64,000 nt of DNA, taken from positions 1 to 64,000 of the forward strand of contig NZ_CAKTVU010000002.1 in the NCBI RefSeq assembly GCF_934630535.1, given 5' to 3'. This stretch comes from an uncultured Senegalimassilia sp. Lineage in GTDB: Bacteria; Actinomycetota; Coriobacteriia; Coriobacteriales; Eggerthellaceae. Shown here one piece after another: positions 7,928 through 16,390 of this stretch. The position numbers and the translations under genes were made by a program. The stretch's first letter is position 1, and every line of letters starts with the position of its first letter. Under the pieces are notes generated by a model that was not told the origin of the DNA, did not search any database, and saw only the letters and a list, made by a program, of their open reading frames with translations.

Positions 7928-10202
7928 AACGATCCTGTGCTACGGAGCGCTGCTGCACGATATCGGGAAGGTCGTGTATCGCGGATCTTCGGGCAAAGGC
8001 ACGCACGCTGCGCTTGGCGCGCAGTTCATAACCGATGAGGTTTCACCGCTTAACCCTGCGTTCTGTTCGCCTGAGGGTTTGAAGGTTGTCGAGCAGATTC
8101 GATATCACCACGCGCGTGAAATGTCCCGCTCGTCATCGCTCGAGTCTGATTCGCTGGCGTATATCACGTACTTCGCTGACAACATCTCGGCGGGCATGGA
8201 TCGCAAGAACGAGGGCGACGATGAGGTGAAAGCCTCATTCGACAAGAGCGTTGACCTGCGGAAGATTTTCAACATCCTTGGCGGCAGACATGACGATAAC
8301 GTCATCGAGCATGAGGATTACAATGCCATCCGCGAGAGGATAAAAGGCCAGCTCGCTCAAATGGATATCGCTTCGCAGGAAGTGAACTCGATGCTGCACG
8401 TGCTCGAGGCGACCACCAATACGGTTCCCTCGTCAACGAACCTGTCGGAGCTTGTGGACGTATCGCTGTACGACCACGCCAAAACAACGGCGGGTTTGGC
8501 GCTGTGCATCTACGATTATTTCAGGGAACAAGGCATTTGCGACTATCGCGCGGCGCTGTTCTCGGGAGAGGCGTCTCGCGCGTACTACTCCAAGCCGATG
8601 TTCTTGTTGGCAACCTGCGACATGAGCGGCATTCAAGATTTCATCTACAGCATCAGCGGGTCGAAGGCGCTTAAGCAGTTGCGCGCGCGAAGCTTGTACC
8701 TTGAGCTCATGATGGAGCACATCGTCGACGAGCTGCTCGAGCGGCTGTCGCTGAATCGCGTGAATGTCATGTACACGGGCGGCGGCCATGCATATATGCT
8801 GTTGCCGAATACGCAGCAGGCCAAGGCGGTTTTGCAAACGTTCGAAAACGAGCTGAAGGACTGGTTCATCAGCGAACACGGCGTGAACCTGTACATGGCT
8901 TTCGCAACAGTTATGTGCAGTGCCGATGATCTGTCGAACGCCGGCGAAGACAAGAAGCGCTTCGGCAATTTGTTCAGGGAATTGTCCGCAAAGCTATCCG
9001 ATGCAAAAGCAGCAAGATATTCGGCTGCGGACATCAAAACCCTGAATTGCGGCGGCGAAGGGCTTACCGATGATGGCAGGGAATGTCGCGAGTGTCACCG
9101 TTCAACGGCGCTTGCTTCCCATGATGATATTTGCGAAACGTGTGAATCGCTGCGCGACATCTCGGCGGACCTTGTCAAGAAAAGCGTCTTTGCCATCATC
9201 GACGATTCCTGTGCATCAACGGCAAACCATCGGCTTTCGCTCCCGTTTGGCTGCAGCCTTGTGCTGTATGAGCGCGACCGTTATCTTGCCGAAAAGCCCG
9301 TGGCAAGGCGCGTCTATACGAAGAACTGGGATGCCGGCACCAATCTGTCCACGCATATTTGGATGGGCGACTATACCGCCGACATGGGAACTGAGGGAAT
9401 TGCGTCGTACGCAAAAGCCGGCAGCACGCTGGAAGACGGGAAGGGCATTCAGCGCTTGGGCGTTTTGCGCGCTGATGTCGATAACCTTGGTGCGGCTTTC
9501 GCGAGCGGCATTCCCGCAAGCAAGGCATCCGTCAGCCGAACGGCAACGTTGAGCCGCGCACTCAGCCTGTTCTTCAAGAAGCAGGTCAACGAGATTTTCG
9601 CATCGGGACAGTATCGCCTGCAGATCATCTATTCGGGCGGCGACGACCTGTTCATCGTGGGCAATTGGAGCGATGTGCTGTACGCGGCGCTTGACCTGCG
9701 CCAATCGTTCAAGGAGTTCACCGGCAACGGTTGTTTGACCATAAGCGCGGGTGTGGGGATGTTCGACGAAAAGTACCCCATTGCGCGCATGGCGTCGGAG
9801 ACGGGCTCGCTTGAAGATGCGGCGAAGCTGTATGCCGAACTTGGCCCCGACGGCAAGGAATGCACGAAGAACGCCGTAGCGCTGTGGAGCGCGGATAACG
9901 TGTTCTCGTGGGATGACTTGGCGAATGCGGTTGAGCCTCGTATGCGGGAAATCGCCGGCATCTTCAAGGAAAACGACAAGGGCAAAGCCTTCATCTACAA
10001 AATCGTCTCGCTGCTTCGACATTATGACGACGTGATTTCCGCACCTCGCTTGGCATATTTGCTGGCCAGGAGCTTCGAGGGCTGCGAAAAGCGCGATGAG
10101 CTGTGTCAGCAGTTTTACGCTTGGGCATCCGATAGTCGCGAAAGGCGATGCTTGGTTGCCGCTTTGGAATGGTATGTGTACAGCATCAGGGAAAGGGGAT
10201 AG
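7917..10202 (+). CDS. csm1: Type III-A CRISPR large subunit Cas10/Csm1
   Basis: This is a 761-residue Cas10. It starts at a TTG preceded by AAAAGGAGGAA. The N-terminal HD nuclease shows LLHDIGKVVYRG at residues 13-24, so single-stranded DNase activity is expected. The first Palm domain begins near FLLATCDMSGIQDFIYSISG. A four-cysteine zinc element (CGGEG, CRECH, CETC) lies around residues 380-410. The second Palm domain carries the cyclase motif in YSGGDDLF near residue 573, so cyclic oligoadenylate synthesis is predicted. This matches the CARF-HEPN protein encoded downstream. Length and domain order are normal for Csm1. Confidence 0.96.
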   Translation: MDDRTILCYGALLHDIGKVVYRGSSGKGTHAALGAQFITDEVSPLNPAFCSPEGLKVVEQIRYHHAREMSRSSSLESDSLAYITYFADNISAGMDRKNEGDDEVKASFDKSVDLRKIFNILGGRHDDNVIEHEDYNAIRERIKGQLAQMDIASQEVNSMLHVLEATTNTVPSSTNLSELVDVSLYDHAKTTAGLALCIYDYFREQGICDYRAALFSGEASRAYYSKPMFLLATCDMSGIQDFIYSISGSKALKQLRARSLYLELMMEHIVDELLERLSLNRVNVMYTGGGHAYMLLPNTQQAKAVLQTFENELKDWFISEHGVNLYMAFATVMCSADDLSNAGEDKKRFGNLFRELSAKLSDAKAARYSAADIKTLNCGGEGLTDDGRECRECHRSTALASHDDICETCESLRDISADLVKKSVFAIIDDSCASTANHRLSLPFGCSLVLYERDRYLAEKPVARRVYTKNWDAGTNLSTHIWMGDYTADMGTEGIASYAKAGSTLEDGKGIQRLGVLRADVDNLGAAFASGIPASKASVSRTATLSRALSLFFKKQVNEIFASGQYRLQIIYSGGDDLFIVGNWSDVLYAALDLRQSFKEFTGNGCLTISAGVGMFDEKYPIARMASETGSLEDAAKLYAELGPDGKECTKNAVALWSADNVFSWDDLANAVEPRMREIAGIFKENDKGKAFIYKIVSLLRHYDDVISAPRLAYLLARSFEGCEKRDELCQQFYAWASDSRERRCLVAALEWYVYSIRERG

Positions 10203-10205
10203 CGC

Positions 10206-10631
10206 ATGCAAGCAAAACCGACGGTGAGCTTACGGATAAGCGAAAAGCACGCAATCACCGATTTGAATTTCGCATTCATTGCCGAGCAGTTTATTGCTCC
10301 ACCCGATAAGAATACCCGCAAGAGGCAATTAGCTTTTCCGCAGCTTTCCATGTCAAAACTGCGTAGCATTTACAGCCTTATCACCAACATCCATGCGCGC
10401 GTTAACACGCCGGAAGATCTGGAAGCATGCATGTCCGACCTTCAGTACATCAAGGTGAAGATGGCGTACGAATCGGGCAGGGAAAGGAATGAGGGCGTCA
10501 GGGAATTCATCTCCATGACGTATCTGATGGATTTGCTCGATCAAATCCAAACTTACGAGCAGTTCGTCCTGTATTGCCGCTACGCGGAAAGTCTAGTTGC
10601 ATACTTTAAATTCTATGGAGGCAGGGAGTAG
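10206..10631 (+). CDS. csm2: Type III-A small subunit Csm2
   Basis: This is a 141-residue helical protein in the exact csm2 position between csm1 and csm3. It contains the family-like central region FPQLSMSKLRSIYSLITNIH and the C-terminal QYIKVKMAYESGRE and FVLYCRYAESLVAYFKFYGG segments. Csm2 copies line the belly of the Csm complex along the crRNA-target duplex. It begins four bases after csm1 and ends four bases before csm3, so it is co-translated with them. Small subunits are poorly conserved in sequence, so the call rests partly on position. Confidence 0.9.
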   Translation: MQAKPTVSLRISEKHAITDLNFAFIAEQFIAPPDKNTRKRQLAFPQLSMSKLRSIYSLITNIHARVNTPEDLEACMSDLQYIKVKMAYESGRERNEGVREFISMTYLMDLLDQIQTYEQFVLYCRYAESLVAYFKFYGGRE

Positions 10632-10635
10632 CAAG

Positions 10636-11289
10636 ATGACGTACACGAAAATCAAGATTACGGGCATTATCGAAGTGAAAACCGGCCTCCATATCGGCGG
10701 CGACGACTCGTTCAGCGCAATCGGCTCCGTTGATTCACCGGTGGTCCGCGACCCCCTTACGCGTGACCCTATCATTCCCGGTTCTACGCTCAAGGGCAAA
10801 ATGCGCTCTCTTTTGGCGCGCGATTTTGGGACGACCCCGCTTGCAGGCGTGCGCGGCTTCGAAAGCGATTGCGCGGAAATCAAGCGCCTGTTCGGTTCAA
10901 GCGAAAAGGGCAGCGATGCGGCGGGGACGGGGATGCAGATGTCTCGTCTGCAGTTCAGTGATTGCTTCTTGGCGAACAAGAAGGCGCTGCCGCAAATCTT
11001 CGAGAACAAGTTTGAGAACACCATCGATCGCCTAACGTCGGTTGCCAACCCGCGGCAGATCGAGCGTGTGGTGCGCGGTTCCGAATTTTCGTTCGAACTG
11101 ATTTACAACGTCGAGAACCTCGACGACGTGAAGGAAGATTTCGAGAACATCGCGAAGGCGATCGATCTGCTGGAAAACGACTATTTGGGCGGCGGCGGTT
11201 CTCGCGGCAACGGGCGCGTTCTGTTCAAGGATCTTGCTACTGAAGTGGTTGCCGGAGACAAAACGCTCGACGTGCCGGAGTTAAGGTAA
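10636..11289 (+). CDS. csm3: Type III-A backbone RAMP protein Csm3 (Cas7 family)
   Basis: This is a 217-residue Csm3, the repeating backbone subunit that cuts target RNA every six nucleotides. The diagnostic segments are GLHIGGDDSFSAIGSVDSPV, PIIPGSTLKGKMRSLL and the C-terminal DYLGGGGSRGNGRVLF glycine-rich loop. The conserved catalytic aspartate is expected in the GGDD/IGSVDSP region. The ATG at 10636 is used because AGGGAGTAGCAAG precedes it and the known N-terminus starts here; an in-frame ATG further upstream would overlap csm2. Confidence 0.96.
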   Translation: MTYTKIKITGIIEVKTGLHIGGDDSFSAIGSVDSPVVRDPLTRDPIIPGSTLKGKMRSLLARDFGTTPLAGVRGFESDCAEIKRLFGSSEKGSDAAGTGMQMSRLQFSDCFLANKKALPQIFENKFENTIDRLTSVANPRQIERVVRGSEFSFELIYNVENLDDVKEDFENIAKAIDLLENDYLGGGGSRGNGRVLFKDLATEVVAGDKTLDVPELR

Positions 11290-11293
11290 GCAT

Positions 11294-12217
11294 ATGGCCA
11301 CGCAAATGGTGAAGCTGACGTTCCAGGCTCCCGTGCATTTCGGGGACGGGCGTCTTTCGGATGGCGAATACACGTGTGATGCCGCAACGCTGTTCAGCGC
11401 GCTGTTCATCGAGGCGCTGAAGGCGGGGTGCGCCGATGAGCTGCTTGCTGTCGCGAAATCAGGCGAATTTTCGATCAGCGATGCTTTTCCCTATATTGGA
11501 GAGCGCCTGTACATCCCCAAGCCCATGGCGTGTGTTTCCGAGCACGCCGCTAACAGCGCGGAGTCCGGCGATTCGCGTGCTCGAAAGGCGAACAAGGCGC
11601 TTAAGTACATTCCGGCAGATAAGCTAGGCGATTTCTTGAGCGGCTCGTTTGACTTCGTCGGCGAACTTGAGCGATTCAACAACGGTGCGTCCTTCCTGCG
11701 CACGAAGGTGAATCTGACGCGTAGCACCAGCGAAGATGCTGAACCCTACCATGTTGGCGGTTACCGATTTACACCGGAGTGCGGACTGTTCTTCCTTGTT
11801 GACGGCGCGTATGACGTGCGGCCGCTGATGGAGCAGCTGAGCTATTCAGGAATCGGCGGAAAACGGAGCAGCGGGTATGGGCGGTTTACGTTCGAGATTC
11901 GGGAGGATGTCCCGTTGCGCTTGGTAGATGAATCAAGCTTTGGCAAATGGGCGATGTTGCTGTCAAGCGCGCTTCCGCGAGAAGATGAGCTGACCGACTC
12001 CCTTCTTGAAGGCGCGAGGTATCACCTTGTACGCAAGGGCGGGTTCGTGCAGTCGACGAGCCATGCCCCGACTCCCCGAAAGAAGCGCAGCCTGTGCCTG
12101 TTTGCGTCGGGGTCGGTGTTCGAACGTTGCTTCGAGGGCGATGTATTCGATGTGAATGCTACGCCGGGCGCGCATCCGGTGTATCGCTACGCGCGCGCGA
12201 TGTGGATGGAGGTGTGA
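11294..12217 (+). CDS. csm4: Type III-A RAMP protein Csm4 (Cas5 family)
   Basis: This is a 307-residue Csm4, the Cas5-like subunit that caps the crRNA 5' handle and contacts Csm1. It begins MVKLTFQAPVHFGDGRL after a short leader and contains the glycine-rich loop YSGIGGKRSSGYGRF near residue 190, the clearest RAMP signature. The spacing to csm3 is four bases and to csm5 two bases. The C-terminal portion carries the second, shorter glycine-loop half-fold. Nothing appears truncated. Confidence 0.95.
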   Translation: MATQMVKLTFQAPVHFGDGRLSDGEYTCDAATLFSALFIEALKAGCADELLAVAKSGEFSISDAFPYIGERLYIPKPMACVSEHAANSAESGDSRARKANKALKYIPADKLGDFLSGSFDFVGELERFNNGASFLRTKVNLTRSTSEDAEPYHVGGYRFTPECGLFFLVDGAYDVRPLMEQLSYSGIGGKRSSGYGRFTFEIREDVPLRLVDESSFGKWAMLLSSALPREDELTDSLLEGARYHLVRKGGFVQSTSHAPTPRKKRSLCLFASGSVFERCFEGDVFDVNATPGAHPVYRYARAMWMEV

Positions 12218-12219
12218 TC

Positions 12220-13647
12220 ATGGGCGTTCGCAAGCTTCGTCTTGACATCAAGGTTGCCGGCTTGGTGCATATCGGCAACGGGCAGCGTTATGGCAAAAGG
12301 GATTATTTCGTGCATGGCGGTGAAATCGCGGTGCTTGACGTGCGGAAGTTCGTTTCGCGGCTGACGTCTGATCAGGTGTCAAGGTATTGCGAGTTCCTTG
12401 AGAAGGGTGCCTATGACAAGTTTGGTCTACAAGGTTTTTTGACCCGAAGGGAAAACGCCGACCTGCTGAAGATTGCACAGGGATCGATCGCTTACCGCAT
12501 AGATTCGCCGATCGCCACTGCCCGGCGTGGCGCCATTCAGTACCACGACGTGTGGCAATTTATGAAAGACGCGCATGGCAACCCGTATATTCCCGGGTCA
12601 AGCGTTAAGGGTATGCTTCGTACGGCCCTGCTGTTGAATATGGTGCTTGATGATGCCGGGTTGCGCGCCACTGCTCGCGTCGATGAGCTGGCTACCTCGA
12701 AGTCTGGCAGTGCGAACGCGGGCAAGGGTCTGAACAGGGCGGCTTTTTGGAAGGAGCAGCCGAACCCCAACGATCCAAGCGTCAAAAACGACATTATGCG
12801 GTACGTATCCGTTTCTGATTCCGAGCCGCTTTCCGTTGATAGCCTGGTGTTCGCCAAGAAGTACGACAAGTTCTCGAAGGGCGATCCGGTTGATCACAAG
12901 CTGGATATGGGCAAGTTGACGCTCAAAGAGGGCAACGAGCTTGACGTGTATCGCGAGTGCCTTCGCCCGGGAACTACGGTCTCCGTTGACGTTACGGTAG
13001 ATGAGCGCATTGACGAATACTTAGCATCACCCGCACTTGATGCCCAGGGGCTATCGAGCATCTTCCAAAGGGCGTTCGATTTCTATTCCGAGCGTTTCTT
13101 GAACCATTTCGAAAGTGGTGAAGGGGAGGGCTCTTCCGCTTCGGGGTCGTCCGACGGCGGGTGCCAATACATCATCACGGCTGGTCCGCTCGCGGGAATG
13201 AGATGCCCAAACAAAGCAGTGGGCGATACGGGCTTTTGCAACACGCATCAGGACAAAGCGGGTCAATGCGCGGCTAGCGCAGAGGTGACTTGCTATCTTG
13301 GCGGCGGCGTCGACTATATAAGCAAAACGGTTACGAGTGCGTTGTTCGACGATGAGGCCGATGCCGTGCAGATGGTGTCGCGCATTCTATATAACCAGTT
13401 TCCGACCAAGATCGATCGCAGCATTCACCCGACGCTTTATAGCGACGTGCAGCGTGCGGGCTTCAGCCCCAAATTGTTTGAGGCAAGGCGTCAAAGGCCC
13501 GGAGGTCGCATAACGAAAGCGAAAGAGGATCACCGTCATTGGCGCGACCAGGAAATCGGGGTGTCCCCGCACACGATGAAGTGGGGCATCGTCGGCAAAG
13601 ATAGCTATCCCATGGGGAAATGCTCGATCACGGTAAGGGAGTTGTAG
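12220..13647 (+). CDS. csm5: Type III-A RAMP protein Csm5 with an inserted Cys/His element
   Basis: This is a 475-residue Csm5, the subunit at the crRNA 3' end of the Csm complex. The N-terminus has GLVHIGNGQRYGKRDY and the family motif PYIPGSSVKGMLRTALLL. Residues from about 300 to 350 hold a Ser/Gly-rich linker followed by a Cys3His pattern (C at about 315 and 329, then GFCNTH). This looks like a small zinc-binding module spliced into the RAMP fold and makes the protein longer than most Csm5. The ATG at 12220 lies two bases after the csm4 stop. The stop codon abuts csm6. Confidence 0.94.
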   Translation: MGVRKLRLDIKVAGLVHIGNGQRYGKRDYFVHGGEIAVLDVRKFVSRLTSDQVSRYCEFLEKGAYDKFGLQGFLTRRENADLLKIAQGSIAYRIDSPIATARRGAIQYHDVWQFMKDAHGNPYIPGSSVKGMLRTALLLNMVLDDAGLRATARVDELATSKSGSANAGKGLNRAAFWKEQPNPNDPSVKNDIMRYVSVSDSEPLSVDSLVFAKKYDKFSKGDPVDHKLDMGKLTLKEGNELDVYRECLRPGTTVSVDVTVDERIDEYLASPALDAQGLSSIFQRAFDFYSERFLNHFESGEGEGSSASGSSDGGCQYIITAGPLAGMRCPNKAVGDTGFCNTHQDKAGQCAASAEVTCYLGGGVDYISKTVTSALFDDEADAVQMVSRILYNQFPTKIDRSIHPTLYSDVQRAGFSPKLFEARRQRPGGRITKAKEDHRHWRDQEIGVSPHTMKWGIVGKDSYPMGKCSITVREL

Positions 13648-14913
13648 ATGGTTACGTTGTTTTCCCCGGTCGGCACGGCCGATCCCGTCACGCAGCTTGG
13701 CGATGGGCCGCTGCTGCATATCATCCGACATAGGCGGCCGGACAAAGTGGTGCTGTTCCTTTCGCCGGCTATGACTGAATTTCAGCAACAAGATGAACGC
13801 TATACCAGGGCGATTGGGCTTCTGGCAGAATCCGTTGGGATTCCTGCGCCTGAAGTGCAGCTCATCGAATCGTCTTTCGAGGAGGTTTATCGCTTCGACC
13901 GCTATATCGAAGAGTTCGAGCCTATTCTCAAGGACCTTTCAGGCGAAGGCGATGTGCTGGTCAACACGTCGTCGGGTACGGCGGGCATGTCGCAGGCGCT
14001 GGTGGCGTTGGGGTCGTTCGGCAGGCTGAACCTTGAGTTGCTTCAGGTGTTGACGCCGAAGCGCGGCATCAACTCGAGTAACGATCGAGAGAACCCTAAC
14101 AAATACGATCTTGATTTGCTATGGGAGCTGAATCAAGACAACAATAGCGACGCTGCATGCCGTATCGTTTCCGTGACTACGCCCAATTTCAGCGAGCGTT
14201 TGCTGAAGGAGAACGTCATTGCGTTGGTGCGGAGCTACGAATATGAGGCGGCATCCAGGCTGACGGGCCAAATGAGCACTGTGAGCGAAACGACCAAGAG
14301 AATGATAGAAGCGGCAGCGTGCCGTTTGAACCTCGACGGAGGCCTTCCTGCGACGGTGTTTGCCAAAACCGACGTGAGCTACAAAGCGAACGACCTGCTG
14401 TTGGAATACCTATACGTCATGGAAGTTCGTTTGAAGCAGGGTCACTGGGCTGACTTCATTCGTTCGATGACGCCGGCTCTTGCTGAGCAGATGAGACTAA
14501 AGCTGAATGAGTATTTGCCTGAGGAAATGTACTCGGTGCAAAGCAAAGACAAAACATCTTACCGATTCAATGCTGAAGCGATTCGAAAGAACGAAAGGCT
14601 TTTCGAGGCATTGAGCTGGTGTCAAGAGAAATACGAAGGCGAGGCATTTATCGAAAGCGGCCATTATTGGTGTCTTGTGCAGGAATATTGCGATGATCAG
14701 CAAGTGGTAAATGCGATATCGCAATTAAGGAATGCCGAAAAAAATTGCCGTAACTCTTTGGCACATACGCTGAAGGCTTCGTCGAAGGCTGCATTAGAAA
14801 GATCATGCAGCATGTCTCTCGAAAACATCATGAGCGCCCTATTCGAGCTTCATGGGCAGGCGAAACCGGGCCTGTACGACAAGGTCAACCAGCGCATTAT
14901 CGACAGCATCTAG
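13648..14913 (+). CDS. csm6: CARF-HEPN ribonuclease Csm6
   Basis: This is a 421-residue Csm6. The N-terminal domain (residues 1-150) is a CARF Rossmann-like sensor for cyclic oligoadenylate, with PVGTADPVTQLGDGPLLHII at the start and the nucleotide-loop segment VNTSSGTAGMSQAL near residue 110. The C-terminal HEPN domain carries the RNase motif R-x4-H as RNSLAH near residue 370. When Csm1 makes cyclic oligoadenylate, Csm6 should degrade RNA non-specifically. The start codon follows the csm5 stop directly. Position, length and both motifs agree. Confidence 0.93.
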   Translation: MVTLFSPVGTADPVTQLGDGPLLHIIRHRRPDKVVLFLSPAMTEFQQQDERYTRAIGLLAESVGIPAPEVQLIESSFEEVYRFDRYIEEFEPILKDLSGEGDVLVNTSSGTAGMSQALVALGSFGRLNLELLQVLTPKRGINSSNDRENPNKYDLDLLWELNQDNNSDAACRIVSVTTPNFSERLLKENVIALVRSYEYEAASRLTGQMSTVSETTKRMIEAAACRLNLDGGLPATVFAKTDVSYKANDLLLEYLYVMEVRLKQGHWADFIRSMTPALAEQMRLKLNEYLPEEMYSVQSKDKTSYRFNAEAIRKNERLFEALSWCQEKYEGEAFIESGHYWCLVQEYCDDQQVVNAISQLRNAEKNCRNSLAHTLKASSKAALERSCSMSLENIMSALFELHGQAKPGLYDKVNQRIIDSI

Positions 14914-14931
14914 CGGCAGAGGGGGACGACT

Positions 14932-15954
14932 ATGGCCCATGTGTACCTAACCAGGAGCGATGTTAAGCTGGGTTATTCGCAAGGGCAGCTTGTCGTAACC
15001 GAAGATGATGGTGAAACCGATCGCCGGTTGCCGTTTTGCAACGTGGATAGCATTAACGTGTTCGGCAATCCTCAGCTGTCTACCCAATTGGTGCGTGAAT
15101 GCCTTTCGTCTGCTGTACCTATTGGCTATTACTCCGATGATGGACATTACCTCGGTCGGGCGGTTTCGCCCGACCGAGCCGATCCGTTTCGCCAGAAAAA
15201 GCAGGCGATGCTTACTGACAATGCGAGTTTCTGTTTGATGTGGTCAAAGATGGCGATTGAAGCCAAGTTGCGCAATAGCTTGGCTTTGTTGCTGTCTTTT
15301 GAAGATGTTTACCGATTCTCGGATGTTGAGTTAGAGGGTTTGCGGCATTCTCTTCATTGTCTTGTTGGCGCTATGAGCATCGATGAGTTGCTGGGGCATG
15401 AAGGGAATGCCGCCAAGTGCTATTTCGGTTGCTATGCAAAGCTGTTGTCGGATACGGGGTTTTCTTTTGACGGGCGGAATTCGCGCCCTCCGAAAGATCC
15501 GGTGAATGCTTTGCTGTCGTACGGGTATAGCATTTTGCATCGAAGCATCGTTGGCGCGATTGAGCGCCATGGCTTGCATCCCTACTTCGGGTTTTTGCAT
15601 GCTGTTCAGCGTGGACATGCCGCGTTGGCATCTGATTTGATTGAGGACTATCGAGCGTTTCTTGTTGATAAAGCCGTACTTTCGTTTGTTCGGTCCGGTG
15701 CTGCGTCTCCTGACGATTTTTCGCGAGCGGATAACGGTGCGGTGTATATGACTAGGACGTTGATGCGTTCTTTTACCGATTATCTATCCGATGAGATAAC
15801 GCAGCGAAGTAGGTTTTTCAGCGCGTATGGTGATGAGTTTCGCTATGGCTTTCATGCGGCGCTCGATAAGAAGTTGGTGAGCGTGGTGGGCGCTATCGAT
15901 GCTGGTGATCCGCTGCTGTATCAGCCATTTTATTGGGAAGTTGATGATGCATGA
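14932..15954 (+). CDS. cas1: CRISPR adaptation endonuclease Cas1
   Basis: This is a 340-residue Cas1, the integrase subunit of the spacer-acquisition complex. It begins MAHVYLTRSDVKLGYS and has the beta-rich N-terminal domain, followed by the helical catalytic domain with the metal ligands expected in DELLGHEGNAAKCYFGCY (Glu), FGFLHAVQRGH (His) and SDLIEDYRAFLVDK (Asp/Glu). The ribosome site is GGCAGAGGGGGACGACT. It follows csm6 by 18 bases and overlaps cas2 by four bases (ATGA). There is no reverse-transcriptase fusion, so spacers are presumably taken from DNA. Confidence 0.96.
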   Translation: MAHVYLTRSDVKLGYSQGQLVVTEDDGETDRRLPFCNVDSINVFGNPQLSTQLVRECLSSAVPIGYYSDDGHYLGRAVSPDRADPFRQKKQAMLTDNASFCLMWSKMAIEAKLRNSLALLLSFEDVYRFSDVELEGLRHSLHCLVGAMSIDELLGHEGNAAKCYFGCYAKLLSDTGFSFDGRNSRPPKDPVNALLSYGYSILHRSIVGAIERHGLHPYFGFLHAVQRGHAALASDLIEDYRAFLVDKAVLSFVRSGAASPDDFSRADNGAVYMTRTLMRSFTDYLSDEITQRSRFFSAYGDEFRYGFHAALDKKLVSVVGAIDAGDPLLYQPFYWEVDDA

Positions 15955-16310
15955 GCGCGCTGGAAGTGTCGACGCGCCACTTCAGCAGGAAAGAGGGCGC
16001 CTCGCCGGCGGAGAACAAGTTCTATACTCTGATAATGTTCGATATCTCAAATCGGAAGAAATACTCGCTGATTACGAAGCTGTTGAAGCGCTACAGTAGG
16101 CGCATTCAGAACTCGGTATACGAGGCGTATCTCAAACCGGCGGATATGAAAGAGCTTACGGAAGCTATTGAAAGGCTGATGGGGTCGGAACGATATTATG
16201 ATCCGGCGGATAAGGTGCGCATTTACAAGATGTCTGGGTCGTGCAGCGCGGCGCTGTATGGCGAATGCGCGGATGACGACAGCGATTTACGGCAAAACAT
16301 CTTCATTTGA
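15951..16310 (+). CDS. cas2: CRISPR adaptation protein Cas2
   Basis: This is a 119-residue Cas2, the structural dimer of the Cas1-Cas2 integrase. The ferredoxin-like fold starts at FYTLIMFDISNRKKYSLITK, with the aspartate of FDIS conserved, and continues through SRRIQNSVYEAYL and KVRIYKM. About 22 extra residues precede the core. The ATG overlaps the cas1 stop. The array begins 80 bases after its stop codon. Confidence 0.94.
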   Translation: MSALEVSTRHFSRKEGASPAENKFYTLIMFDISNRKKYSLITKLLKRYSRRIQNSVYEAYLKPADMKELTEAIERLMGSERYYDPADKVRIYKMSGSCSAALYGECADDDSDLRQNIFI

Positions 16311-16390
16311 GTATACTGAACATATGGGTAAGGTATTGATGGAAAGAGCGAATGCGACAGTTAGCACGCCGAACTCAAGTTGTCAATGCT
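16311..16390 (+). promoter_or_regulatory. CRISPR leader with candidate -10 box
   Basis: The 80 bases between the cas2 stop and the first repeat are the only leader available. TATACT at 16312-16317 is a candidate -10 element, but no convincing -35 is seen. A leader on this side agrees with degenerate repeats at the far end and with the handle-forming repeat end pointing right. Confidence 0.55.
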
